Part shown: positions 1 to 5,935 of the stretch, piece by piece
Layout: each line of letters starts with the position of its first letter
How positions within the stretch are numbered: the stretch's first letter is position 1
From: an uncultured Traorella sp.
Lineage (GTDB): Bacteria; Bacillota_I; Bacilli_A; Erysipelotrichales; Erysipelotrichaceae
Length of the DNA stretch: 7,914 nt
Assembly: GCA_945919165.1 (NCBI GenBank)
Contig: CAMEIZ010000086.1
Location: 1 to 7,914 of the forward strand
Direction of reading: 5' to 3'
Notes under the pieces: generated by a model
Told to the model about the DNA's origin: nothing
The model's input: only the letters and a program-made list of their open reading frames with translations
Database searches by the model: none
Position numbers and translations under genes: made by a program

Positions 1-12
1 AAAATAACTGAT

Positions 13-1350
13 ATGAGTGGATTAAGCAAGTCATATTTATTAAATGGAAATATCAGGACAGGGTTAATTCGATTGGCCCTGCCTTTAATGTTTTTGAATC
101 TGATCAATTCTTTGTATAATATGGTGGATACATTTTGGATAGGGAAAATGGGAGAGCTTCAGGTTGGTGCTGTTGCTTTAATTGGACCGATCATGGGGTG
201 TGGAAGTGCTTTTGTGGTTGGCTTGAGTGCAGCTGGTATTTCATTGATTTCTATGGCTATAGGAAGTGGTCAGCATGAAAAAGCAAATGAGACAGCAACT
301 CATCTTTTTGTATTGTCAATTTTTTTTGGTGTTGTTATTGGAGGCTGCTGTTTTCTTTTTGCTGATGCGATTTTATTATGGTTAAACACACCTTTAGAAA
401 TATATCAGGATGCGAAAGCATATCTGAGGGGAATTTCGTTTGATTTCACTTTTTTGTTTATTTTAAACATTTTTCAGACAATTCGACAGGCTGATGGAGA
501 TTCAAAAACAGCTGTTATATATAATCCAATCGCTGACATGCTAAATATGAAACTAGACCCGCTTTTTATTTTTACATTAGATTTAGGTGTTTTGGGAGCA
601 GCCCTGGCAACTGTTTTCAGTAAGGTGTTCGTGATAGGATTTGTTTTATATATTTTGTTTTTTGATCATGATCATGTCAGCTGTTCGATTAAAGATGGAT
701 TAAAATATCATGTATTTAAAGATTTGATTCAAGTTGGTGTTCCGGCTTCATTGGCTTCTTTTATAAGCAGCTTTGGTTTTGTTCTTATGAATAAATCTAT
801 CGTTGAATATGGATCACTGGCTATCAGTGCGTATGGTATAGGAAATAAAGTAACAGATTTATATTATATTCCAGTGAATGCTTTTGGAGGAGCATTAGCT
901 CCTTTTATTGGTCAAAACTTGGGAGCCGGAAATGAAAAACGAGCTCAGAAGTGTTATTTTGAAGCTATGTTGCTAACAGCAATATGCAGTGGTATGGTTA
1001 TGATTATTGGTTTTTTTGCGAGTAAGTATTTGATTTTATTCTTTGTGGGTAATGCTTCTAAAGAATTGATGTCACTGACATTGGAATATTGTTATTATGT
1101 CATAGTCACTATTTTCTTTATGGGTTGGTTTCAAAATATTCATGGAGTATTTAGCGGAGCAGGTAAGACAAAACTGATTCTTTTTCTTTCAACTTTCCGC
1201 TTGTGGGGATTAAGAATCCCAATGATTTATCTTTTTTATCATTTTACTGATTTTGGAACGACAGGAATCTGGTGGGCAATGGTTCTCAGCAATCTTTTTA
1301 CCTGTATAGCTGGCGAATACTGTTATCGAAGAAAAAAATGGCTTTCATAA
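13..1350 (+). CDS. MATE family efflux transporter
   Basis: This gene encodes a cytoplasmic-membrane antiporter of the MATE family, which exports organic cations or drugs in exchange for Na+ or H+. The 445-aa product has the usual length and about 12 hydrophobic segments in two MatE halves (roughly residues 15-210 and 235-440). Family-like stretches are the first helix with LALPLMFLNLINSLYNMVDTFWIG (21-44), the second-half IGQNLGAGNEKRA (299-311), and FSGAGKTK (380-387). The substrate cannot be told from sequence. The start is uncertain: the frame is open from the window edge (AAA ATA ACT GAT before the ATG) and no Shine-Dalgarno fits in the 12 visible bases, so the true start could lie upstream of the window. 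The gene converges on the pspC gene, with a shared terminator between them. The TetR gene about 850 bp downstream might control an exporter of this type, but nothing in the sequence links them. Confidence 0.93.
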   Translation: MSGLSKSYLLNGNIRTGLIRLALPLMFLNLINSLYNMVDTFWIGKMGELQVGAVALIGPIMGCGSAFVVGLSAAGISLISMAIGSGQHEKANETATHLFVLSIFFGVVIGGCCFLFADAILLWLNTPLEIYQDAKAYLRGISFDFTFLFILNIFQTIRQADGDSKTAVIYNPIADMLNMKLDPLFIFTLDLGVLGAALATVFSKVFVIGFVLYILFFDHDHVSCSIKDGLKYHVFKDLIQVGVPASLASFISSFGFVLMNKSIVEYGSLAISAYGIGNKVTDLYYIPVNAFGGALAPFIGQNLGAGNEKRAQKCYFEAMLLTAICSGMVMIIGFFASKYLILFFVGNASKELMSLTLEYCYYVIVTIFFMGWFQNIHGVFSGAGKTKLILFLSTFRLWGLRIPMIYLFYHFTDFGTTGIWWAMVLSNLFTCIAGEYCYRRKKWLS

Positions 1351-1351
1351 A

Positions 1352-1389
1352 AAAATCCTGTAAGATTATTCTACAGGGTTTTCTTTTTT
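1352..1389. terminator. Bidirectional intrinsic terminator between the MATE gene and pspC
   Basis: The arms 1352-1362 and 1372-1382 pair over 11 positions (CCTGTA/TACAGG core, one T-G pair, then A-T pairs), with a 9-nt loop. On the plus strand the hairpin is followed by a T-rich run (1379-1389). On the minus strand the A run at 1351-1355 becomes a T run, so it can end transcription both ways. The stop codon of pspC (1366-1368) lies inside the loop, so the last pspC codons form one arm. Confidence 0.85.
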
Positions 1390-1581
1390 GAATTCAATTG
1401 GACTGTAAGGCAGAATATAGGATAAGACGAGATAAATGACAATACCAATGCCTTTAAAAGCAGATAAAGCAATAAATGCAAGACGTATTAATGCCGGATT
1501 GATATTGAAATAATCTCCAATTCCACTGCAGACACCATCTAATATTCTGTCTTTACTTGATTTATAAAAATGTTGATTCAT
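1366..1581 (-). CDS. Small PspC-domain membrane protein
   Basis: The 71-aa product is almost entirely a PspC domain (about residues 5-60). It has the family signature of a charged N-terminus (KSSKDRILDGVCSGIGDYFNINPALIRL) followed by one hydrophobic helix (about 33-58) ending in a YILP-like turn. PspC proteins are inner-membrane proteins; in proteobacteria PspC takes part in the phage-shock envelope-stress response, while in Firmicutes stand-alone PspC proteins are common and their role is less defined. The ATG at 1581 has an AGAGGA Shine-Dalgarno at 1592-1597, 10 nt away, lying inside the end of the upstream gene. The intergenic gap is only 6 nt, so the two genes form an operon. The product is short but normal for this domain. 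Confidence 0.88.
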   Translation of the reverse strand: MNQHFYKSSKDRILDGVCSGIGDYFNINPALIRLAFIALSAFKGIGIVIYLVLSYILPYSPIEFKKENPVE

Positions 1582-1587
1582 ATAACA

Positions 1588-1983
1588 TTATTCCTCTTTG
1601 TTCCAGATTAAATATTCATGTTTGTTTGTTTTGATATATATTTCTTCAATATTTTCTTTCGTTGGAATCGTAATGGTAAAGTTTCCTGTTTCATAAAAAC
1701 CAAATAAGGTGCTAAATTTAAAGCCAATATAAAGTTTACCATTCTGTTCTTCAGCATGGTAACCAATGAACCCTTCTGGGAATGAACCCGGATAAAAACC
1801 ATTGATTTTCACTTGATGGTTTGTGACTTCTACATGTTCGATACCTGCACTTTGACAGTAAACAAAACCAAAAAGCTTCCAACTATTTCTGCCAATAAAA
1901 AAGAAACTCAATAAAAAAATAAATAGGATTAAAAAGAAAATCATAATTTGTTTGATCAAACATGTTGATTTACTTGCTTTCAA
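1588..1983 (-). CDS. Hypothetical one-TM membrane protein, pspC partner
   Basis: The function is not recognised. The 131-aa product has a basic N-terminus, one strong hydrophobic helix (about residues 9-31) and about 100 residues that are probably outside the membrane, beta-rich and aromatic (GFYPGSFPEGFIGYHAEEQNG, then KFSTLFGFYETGNFTITIPT). The start chosen is the TTG at 1983. The longer reading begins with a GTG at 1992 whose first base is also the last base of a perfect AGGAGG (1992-1997), which leaves no spacing, whereas the TTG sits 8 nt below it. The gene lies 6 nt upstream of the PspC gene and probably shares its transcript, so a role at the cell envelope is a reasonable guess. A terminator-like hairpin stands directly before its ribosome binding site. 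Confidence 0.75.
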   Translation of the reverse strand: MKASKSTCLIKQIMIFFLILFIFLLSFFFIGRNSWKLFGFVYCQSAGIEHVEVTNHQVKINGFYPGSFPEGFIGYHAEEQNGKLYIGFKFSTLFGFYETGNFTITIPTKENIEEIYIKTNKHEYLIWNKEE

Positions 1984-1998
1984 GATACTCACCTCCTA

Positions 1999-2036
1999 TA
2001 AAAAAACGCAGAACTGCCTTATGGCAAGCTCTGCGT
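1999..2036 (-). terminator. Intrinsic terminator or attenuator ahead of the one-TM membrane gene
   Basis: ACGCAGA (2006-2012) pairs with TCTGCGT (2030-2036), and an inner TGCC/GGCA stem closes on a TTAT loop. Read on the minus strand the hairpin is followed by seven T residues, a classic intrinsic terminator for the TetR/KTR transcript. It ends two bases before the AGGAGG of the next gene, so no promoter fits between them. It may therefore work as an attenuator. Confidence 0.8.
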
Positions 2037-2062
2037 CTAAGCGTCTGGCTTATAAATAGAAT

Positions 2063-2239
2063 TTATAATCTTTTATAATCATTGCTGATAACTAAAACCT
2101 GAAGATGTCTTGCATTGACAATGACTTCTTTTTTACATTTGGGGCAAAAAAGAGGATAGTTTTCCAAAACTGTTTCAGGCAACAGTTTTAATCGGGTTTT
2201 ACTTTTGCACATAGGGCATATCACAAACTGACTTTCCAT
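2063..2239 (-). CDS. Cysteine-rich KTR zinc-ribbon protein
   Basis: The 58-aa product matches the short Cys_rich_KTR family: ICPMCKSKTRLKLLPETVLENYPLFCPKCKKE, with the four cysteines C8, C11, C32 and C35 spaced as a zinc ribbon and the family's name-giving KTR at residues 14-16. The biochemical role of the family is unknown. The ATG at 2239 is chosen over the longer frame from 2287 because AGGAG (2250-2254) lies 10 nt upstream and the family starts just before the first CxxC. The first 41 nt overlap the end of the TetR gene in another frame, so translation is probably coupled and both proteins come from one message. It ends before the hairpin at 1999-2036. Confidence 0.85.
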   Translation of the reverse strand: MESQFVICPMCKSKTRLKLLPETVLENYPLFCPKCKKEVIVNARHLQVLVISNDYKRL

Positions 2240-2858
2240 ATTGATTCCACTCCTCATTTTTAACCGGCTGGATAGAGGTGTTATCAAGATTACCGGATTG
2301 AATCACCATAACCATACCGGCAAATACCTGGCCTAATTTTTCTGCAAGCTCTTCTTCTGTAAAATCACATACTTTCATTGCGCATAGTGCACCAAGTCCA
2401 AATGTGTGAATCCACATTTGATCAAAGAGAATTTTAGCCTGTTCTTTGGTCATTTCATAATCACGCTGAATTAAATCAATACAAATATCAGCCATTTCAC
2501 CCAGGTCAGCTATGGTATTTTCAAATTTTTGTTCATTGATGTGTTCCTGCATAAACAAAAGCTTAAACATTTCAGGTTGATGAATGCCATAAGAAACCAT
2601 CAACATACCAATTCTTTTAAATGCTGGCGTATAATCTTGAAAATCACTGGCATATTCTTCAAATTCTTTGAGTCCCAATTTTCTTGCAGCCTGCTTGACT
2701 TCTTCCATATTTTTGAATATGGTGAAGATTGGACTGGCTGAAGAATGAAGCTTTTTTCCTAGTTCTCTGGCAGTTAAAGCACTAACTCCTTCTTTTTTTA
2801 CTATATCGAGAGCAACTTTTGCTATTTCTTCTTTTGTATATTTTGGTTTTGGCGGCAT
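2199..2858 (-). CDS. TetR/AcrR family transcriptional regulator
   Basis: This 219-aa DNA-binding regulator has the TetR N-terminal helix-turn-helix at about residues 7-55 (EEIAKVALDIVKKEGVSALT, then the recognition region HSSASPIFTIFKNMEEV) and a helical C-terminal ligand/dimer domain. The ligand is unknown. The ATG at 2858 has GAGGA at 2866-2870, 7 nt upstream. Its promoter (2915-2943) carries a palindrome just below the -10, pointing to autorepression. Its last 41 nt overlap the KTR zinc-ribbon gene. The C-terminal tail after about residue 190 is polar (NTSIQPVKNEEWNQYGKS) and is encoded where the overlap and the KTR ribosome binding site lie. Its other targets cannot be seen; the MATE transporter is the only efflux-type gene nearby. 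Confidence 0.9.
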   Translation of the reverse strand: MPPKPKYTKEEIAKVALDIVKKEGVSALTARELGKKLHSSASPIFTIFKNMEEVKQAARKLGLKEFEEYASDFQDYTPAFKRIGMLMVSYGIHQPEMFKLLFMQEHINEQKFENTIADLGEMADICIDLIQRDYEMTKEQAKILFDQMWIHTFGLGALCAMKVCDFTEEELAEKLGQVFAGMVMVIQSGNLDNTSIQPVKNEEWNQYGKSVCDMPYVQK

Positions 2859-2890
2859 AACTTTTTCCTCTAATAATTACAACGTTCTAA

Positions 2891-2912
2891 AACACTGTTT
2901 TAAAACACAGTT
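2891..2912. promoter_or_regulatory. Probable TetR operator (imperfect palindrome)
   Basis: A perfect 12-bp palindrome TGTTTTAAAACA (2896-2907) sits in a longer imperfect one with AAC...GTT ends. The same region also reads as a direct repeat, TAAAACACTGTT (2888-2899) and TAAAACACAGTT (2901-2912). It lies just downstream of the -10 and would cover the transcription start, as expected for an autorepressor site. Confidence 0.65.
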
Positions 2913-2914
2913 AT

Positions 2915-2943
2915 AGTATAGTAATCTTTTCGTGATTTGTCAA
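2915..2943 (-). promoter_or_regulatory. Sigma-A promoter of the TetR-KTR operon
   Basis: On the minus strand there is TTGACA (2938-2943), a 17-nt spacer and TATACT (2915-2920). Transcription would start near 2908, inside the palindrome at 2891-2912 and about 50 nt before the TetR ATG. Confidence 0.8.
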
Positions 2944-3025
2944 TAACAAAAATAATACCTCATATGACTGCTCAATATTTTGTAATCAAACCAGAAAAGT
3001 GAATTTTCAAAAAAAGCTTGGTAAG

Positions 3026-3063
3026 TATAAAAAAGAATAGATTATCCTGATTCATCTATTCTT
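3026..3063 (-). terminator. Intrinsic terminator downstream of the mosaic gene
   Basis: AAGAATAGAT (3033-3042) and ATCTATTCTT (3054-3063) form a perfect 10-bp stem with an 11-nt loop. On the minus strand it is followed by a T run (3029-3034), fitting the end of transcripts from the 3172-4355 region. On the plus strand the tail GTTTTGATTT is weaker. Confidence 0.75.
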
Positions 3064-3097
3064 GTTTTGATTTAAAAATAAAAGGGAAAGCCACTTT

Positions 3098-3163
3098 CTA
3101 GTTTATTAATAAGTTGATCATTTCTTTTTCAATCAGTTTCCACATGTGAACTAACGATTCATC
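3098..3163 (-). pseudogene. Possible 3'-end remnant, 21 codons
   Basis: After the stop of the mosaic frame there is a short frame closed by stops on both sides, reading DESLVHMWKLIEKEMINLLIN. It has an amphipathic, protein-like composition but no start, no ribosome binding site and no recognised family. It could be the tail of a further lost gene, or chance in AT-rich DNA. Confidence 0.2.
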
Positions 3164-3171
3164 TTATTAAA

Positions 3172-4104
3172 TCAAATTTTCATAGCTGCGATCAACTCAT
3201 CTTCATCTTTATCGCCTGTTTCTACAAATCCAAATGAATGATATAATGCTTTCGCTTTGATATTTTCCGGTTCATAAGACAGATAACAATATTCTGCTTC
3301 TCCACATGGTTTCGTTTTAATATAATCAAGAGCAAGGGTTGATGGATCGCATGAAATATAAACAATTCGCTTTGGATCCATTTGAAGAATACTATCTAAA
3401 GTATTTTGATCACATCCTTTTCTTGATGGATCAATACTAATCACATCCGGCTTTAGATTCTCTTGTACAAGTTTCTTGGCAAATGTACCGGCATCACTAC
3501 AATAAAATTCAATATTATCGATACCATTGATTTGCGCATTTACTTTCGCATCCTTGATGGCATCTTCCACAATTTCGATTCCTATGACATGTTTTGCTTT
3601 TTGGACCATAAATAATGAAATGGTTCCAATTCCACAATATAAATCAAGAACGGTTTCTTTTCCTGTCAATTGTGCATATTCAACAGCTAAATCATATAGA
3701 TTTAATGTTTGAATCGGATTGACTTGGAAAAATGATTTAGAAGAAATATTAAATGTTAAATCATGTAACTGATCTTGGATCGTTTTATTTCCATAGACAA
3801 CGAATTCTTCTTCTCCTAGTATCACATTATCTTTTCTTTGATTGATATTTAAAATAATCGATTTCACATGTTCATTTTGAGATAATATTTGAATCATTTC
3901 GCACAGTTCTGGACGGAAAACAGCAACTCCATGTAGAGCTTGAAGACATTGTCGTACAACGGTAGGTTTTTCATCATGAAGCAATTGAAGCATATTTGGA
4001 AGTGCTTTTTGAAGTTTTCCTTGTGTATCATAGAAAGCTTGTGCGGCGCATAGCAGAAAGCCACGTGTTCTTACATACGAACTTTTCGCTGTTAACAATG
4101 ACAA
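3172..4104 (-). pseudogene. Chimeric frame: HEAT-like + RNA m5U methyltransferase core + GNAT tail
   Basis: One open frame of 310 codons joins three unrelated pieces. Residues 1-70 resemble a HEAT-repeat protein (SSYVRTRGFLLCAAQAFYD, DEKPTVVRQCLQALHGV). Residues 72-258 are the central part of an RlmD/RlmCD-type 23S rRNA uracil-C5 methyltransferase: LNINQRKDNVILG, SFFQVNP, SAM motif DLYCGIG (154-160), DPSRKG (225-230), and ISCDPST with the nucleophile Cys252. From 259 on it is the C-terminus of a GNAT acetyltransferase (LSYEPENIKAKALYHSFGFVETG). It lacks the TRAM domain, the Fe-S cysteines, and the HVE glutamate that serves as catalytic base in the RumA family, so rRNA methylation is unlikely. 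The only start is a TTG at 4104 without a ribosome binding site, overlapping the preceding gene by 13 nt. The intact relative at 6116-7456 is clearly divergent, not its source. It is most likely a fused remnant; an expressed chimera is possible. Confidence 0.7.
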
Positions 4105-4355
4105 AAAATCTTTCGCAATTGTTCCATCGAGAGTCCCGTTCTAACGATATTGGATGAATGAAATATTTTTTTCAGTTGCTTTTTATACTTTTCCAGCAAC
4201 ATACTTCCATACTCATCACCTAAAATCATCAGATTTAGTCTTGCTTCTACAGACTTATTTGTTTTAAATAAATCAAAAATTATTCTTGCTAATTCCTCTT
4301 GACTCATTGTGTTTAGTTTTTTCATAAGTGTTTTTTCGGTTAATTTTTTCGCCAT
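4092..4355 (-). pseudogene. Truncated DUF6155-like protein, N-terminal half
   Basis: The 87-codon frame begins KKLTEKTLMKKLNTMSQEEL and runs through ARIIFDLFKTNKSVEARLNL and LLEKYKKQLKKIF. This is the pattern of the N-terminal half of DUF6155 proteins, which are usually about twice as long and have no known function. The ATG at 4355 is preferred over the ATG at 4391 because an AAGGT lies 10 nt upstream (4366-4370); the upstream ATG has none. After SNIVRTGLSMEQLRKIF the frame hits a stop within three codons, and the other frame continues with HEAT-like sequence. The gene thus seems cut at the first junction of the mosaic. An assignment from memory of the family; the truncation claim depends on it. 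Confidence 0.55.
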
Positions 4356-4461
4356 ATTGTCGTCTACCTTTTTTATTATTTCATAATTCATTATTAATCA
4401 ATCTAAGACACAAGAAAACTATATATTAGGGACAAAAAGATGATTCTATTTCTCTGATATA

Positions 4462-4503
4462 TTGTATTAAAAACTTTTATAAAAGACGCTACCTTTAATA
4501 CAA
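4462..4503. repeat. Inverted repeat with nested palindrome
   Basis: TTGTATTAAA (4462-4471) is repeated exactly in inverted form as TTTAATACAA (4494-4503). The 22-nt spacer contains the perfect palindrome CTTTTATAAAAG (4474-4485). There is no T run on either side, so it is not a usual terminator. It lies between higA and the DUF6155-like fragment and could be a protein-binding site or a trace of a small mobile element. Confidence 0.5.
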
Positions 4504-4506
4504 CCC

Positions 4507-4535
4507 AAAAAACATTTGATTATTAACCAGATGTT
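4507..4535 (-). terminator. Weak terminator candidate after higA
   Basis: AACATTTG (4511-4518) and CAGATGTT (4528-4535) pair at 7 of 8 positions with a 9-nt loop. On the minus strand the stem runs into a T run (4507-4512). It lies just after the higA stop at 4543. The stem is AT-rich and short, so termination may be partial. Confidence 0.4.
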
Positions 4536-4542
4536 CGATTTA

Positions 4543-5595
4543 TTATGCTGTTAACGCATATTTAATTTTTAATCTATTCAATTTATTATATGGAATATAT
4601 CCTTCCTTTTGAAGCCTGCCCACCACAATTCCACTATGAATTCCTACTGAAGCAGCAAATTCATTAATAGATTCTATAGTGAAATTTTTATGATCAACAA
4701 ATTCATTAAATTTCTCGTCTGGAATCAACACTTCTCTTGCAAATCTATCTGCATTGTTTTCATCATCTTCGGTTGTTCCTGTAATTTGGCTAATATGCCC
4801 TAAAAGAATATGTCCTAATTCATGAAATAAGCTAAACCAAAACTTATCAGCATCTTTTCCTCTAACAGTTAACCCAACAACAATTTTATTTTTGTCATAA
4901 AATGTCGCTCCATGTAAAAAGGAACCACCAATATGCGGAAGAAAAACAAGCGCAATTCCACAATCGGCAAGTTTTTCACATAGCTTTGGACAAAAAACAT
5001 TAGGATTCATAGTTGTCATTCTTCGAATTTCTGGAATTAATTTTTCAAGTTTTTGTAGATTAATCGAATTTGTTTGAATCATTCTAGCTTCTAATTTTGC
5101 TTTCTGAGCCCATGCAATAAGCGCATAATCTGCTTTTTCTGTAATTGTTTGTCTCCTACAAGCAATTCCTGGAATAAAGGGCTCCCGAACCATCGTTAAT
5201 CGAACAACTTCAAAGTACTTTCTCAATACAAGCACTTTATCAAAATTCTTAGAAGTTTCTTCCACCCATCCATATTTCTCCATCTCATTGTAAGGAAGTT
5301 TTTTGGCTATTTCAATGTCTTCGTCCATAGCATTTTCTAATTCAACCTGTAAGAGTTTTTCCCTATAAATATTCTCTAGGTTATTCCAAAAATGCGCAGG
5401 CAAGCCAAGAACCATTTCTAACCGCATAGCAACATCAGAAGTAAGCATCACTTCTCCGTTAATTAACTTACTAATATGTTTTTCAGACATATCCATTCTT
5501 GCAGCAAATTCTTTTTGGCTCATGCCACGATCATTCAACTGTTCTTTTATCGTTGCGCCGGGTGGCGTTGCAATAAAGGTGCGACTTTTCATCAT
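4543..5595 (-). CDS. higA: HigA-type antitoxin fused to ImmA/IrrE-like zinc peptidase domain
   Basis: The 350-aa product starts with a HigA-type XRE helix-turn-helix (about residues 12-70: IKEQLNDRGMSQKEFAARMDMSEKHISKLING) that should bind the operators upstream of the toxin gene. It ends in an ImmA/IrrE-like metallopeptidase domain with FHELGHILLGH (HExxH, 258-262) and ENNADRFA supplying the likely third zinc ligand (E279). In families such as ImmA this domain cuts a repressor; in HigA fusions its role is not settled. The start at 5595 is chosen over 5610 because GGAGG (5604-5608) lies 8 nt upstream of it and inside the longer reading. The toxin gene ends 24 nt upstream, so both are one operon in the higBA order. 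The length is typical of this two-domain class, longer than the roughly 100-aa classic HigA. Confidence 0.9.
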   Translation of the reverse strand: MMKSRTFIATPPGATIKEQLNDRGMSQKEFAARMDMSEKHISKLINGEVMLTSDVAMRLEMVLGLPAHFWNNLENIYREKLLQVELENAMDEDIEIAKKLPYNEMEKYGWVEETSKNFDKVLVLRKYFEVVRLTMVREPFIPGIACRRQTITEKADYALIAWAQKAKLEARMIQTNSINLQKLEKLIPEIRRMTTMNPNVFCPKLCEKLADCGIALVFLPHIGGSFLHGATFYDKNKIVVGLTVRGKDADKFWFSLFHELGHILLGHISQITGTTEDDENNADRFAREVLIPDEKFNEFVDHKNFTIESINEFAASVGIHSGIVVGRLQKEGYIPYNKLNRLKIKYALTA

Positions 5596-5619
5596 TGTAA
5601 CTACCTCCATTTCGCATAC

Positions 5620-5916
5620 TTAATGATAATCAATTATTTCAAGAATATTGGCAATGTGTATTTCATTGCCTTTTTTTTCAAAAATCAATCGTTGAGGATG
5701 AACTAAATCCACTGCATATTGATTTTTACGATTCCCTTTGAGTAAGTGACATCTACCAAGATGAAACTGAATCATTTGCTCAACAGAATCTGAAGCTTTA
5801 ATTTGATCAATTCGCATTTGAATTTTTTTTGCCATCTCAGCACCATATTTTTTCTCAGCGATAGAAGCATTGGTACATACTTTTTCAATGCTTTTATTAT
5901 TGTATACAATTTTCAA
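5620..5916 (-). CDS. higB: HigB/RelE-family mRNA interferase toxin
   Basis: The 98-aa product has the HigB-type RelE fold pattern: an N-terminal strand (KIVYNNKSIEKVCT), two helices (AEKKYGAEMAKKIQMRIDQI) and the C-terminal core LKGNRKNQYAVDLVHPQRLIFE. Toxins of this family bind the ribosome and cut mRNA during translation, which stops growth until the antitoxin blocks them. The start is a TTG at 5916; a stop lies six codons upstream in frame and there is no ATG that keeps the first strand. The Shine-Dalgarno is a modest AGGGA about 11 nt above. The weak start, against the strong one of higA, fits the need for excess antitoxin. It precedes higA by 24 nt under the promoter at 5957-5985. Confidence 0.88.
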   Translation of the reverse strand: MKIVYNNKSIEKVCTNASIAEKKYGAEMAKKIQMRIDQIKASDSVEQMIQFHLGRCHLLKGNRKNQYAVDLVHPQRLIFEKKGNEIHIANILEIIDYH

Positions 5917-5935
5917 GCAGTCACTTCCCTATTCA

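Larger units (their letters stand above)
2859..3171. other. 313-bp intergenic region: TetR control region plus downstream terminator
   Basis: From right to left this gap holds the end of the mosaic gene region (a short remnant-like frame at 3098-3163 and the terminator at 3026-3063), about 80 bp with no visible signal (2944-3025), and then the TetR promoter, operator and ribosome binding site (2866-2943). No gene with a start and ribosome binding site was found in it on either strand. Confidence 0.6.

Noticed and set aside
1608..1802. A 64-codon minus-strand frame inside the one-TM membrane gene
   Set aside because: It is an out-of-frame shadow of a gene with a much better start and protein pattern.
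3080..3100. GAAAG-CCA-CTTTC mini-hairpin as a second terminator
   Set aside because: The stem is only 5 bp with a 3-nt loop and lacks a T run on either strand.
3172..4104. The methyltransferase-like part as a recent duplicate of the gene at 6116-7456
   Set aside because: The two proteins share motifs but differ at most positions between them, so they are separate paralogs and not a local duplication.
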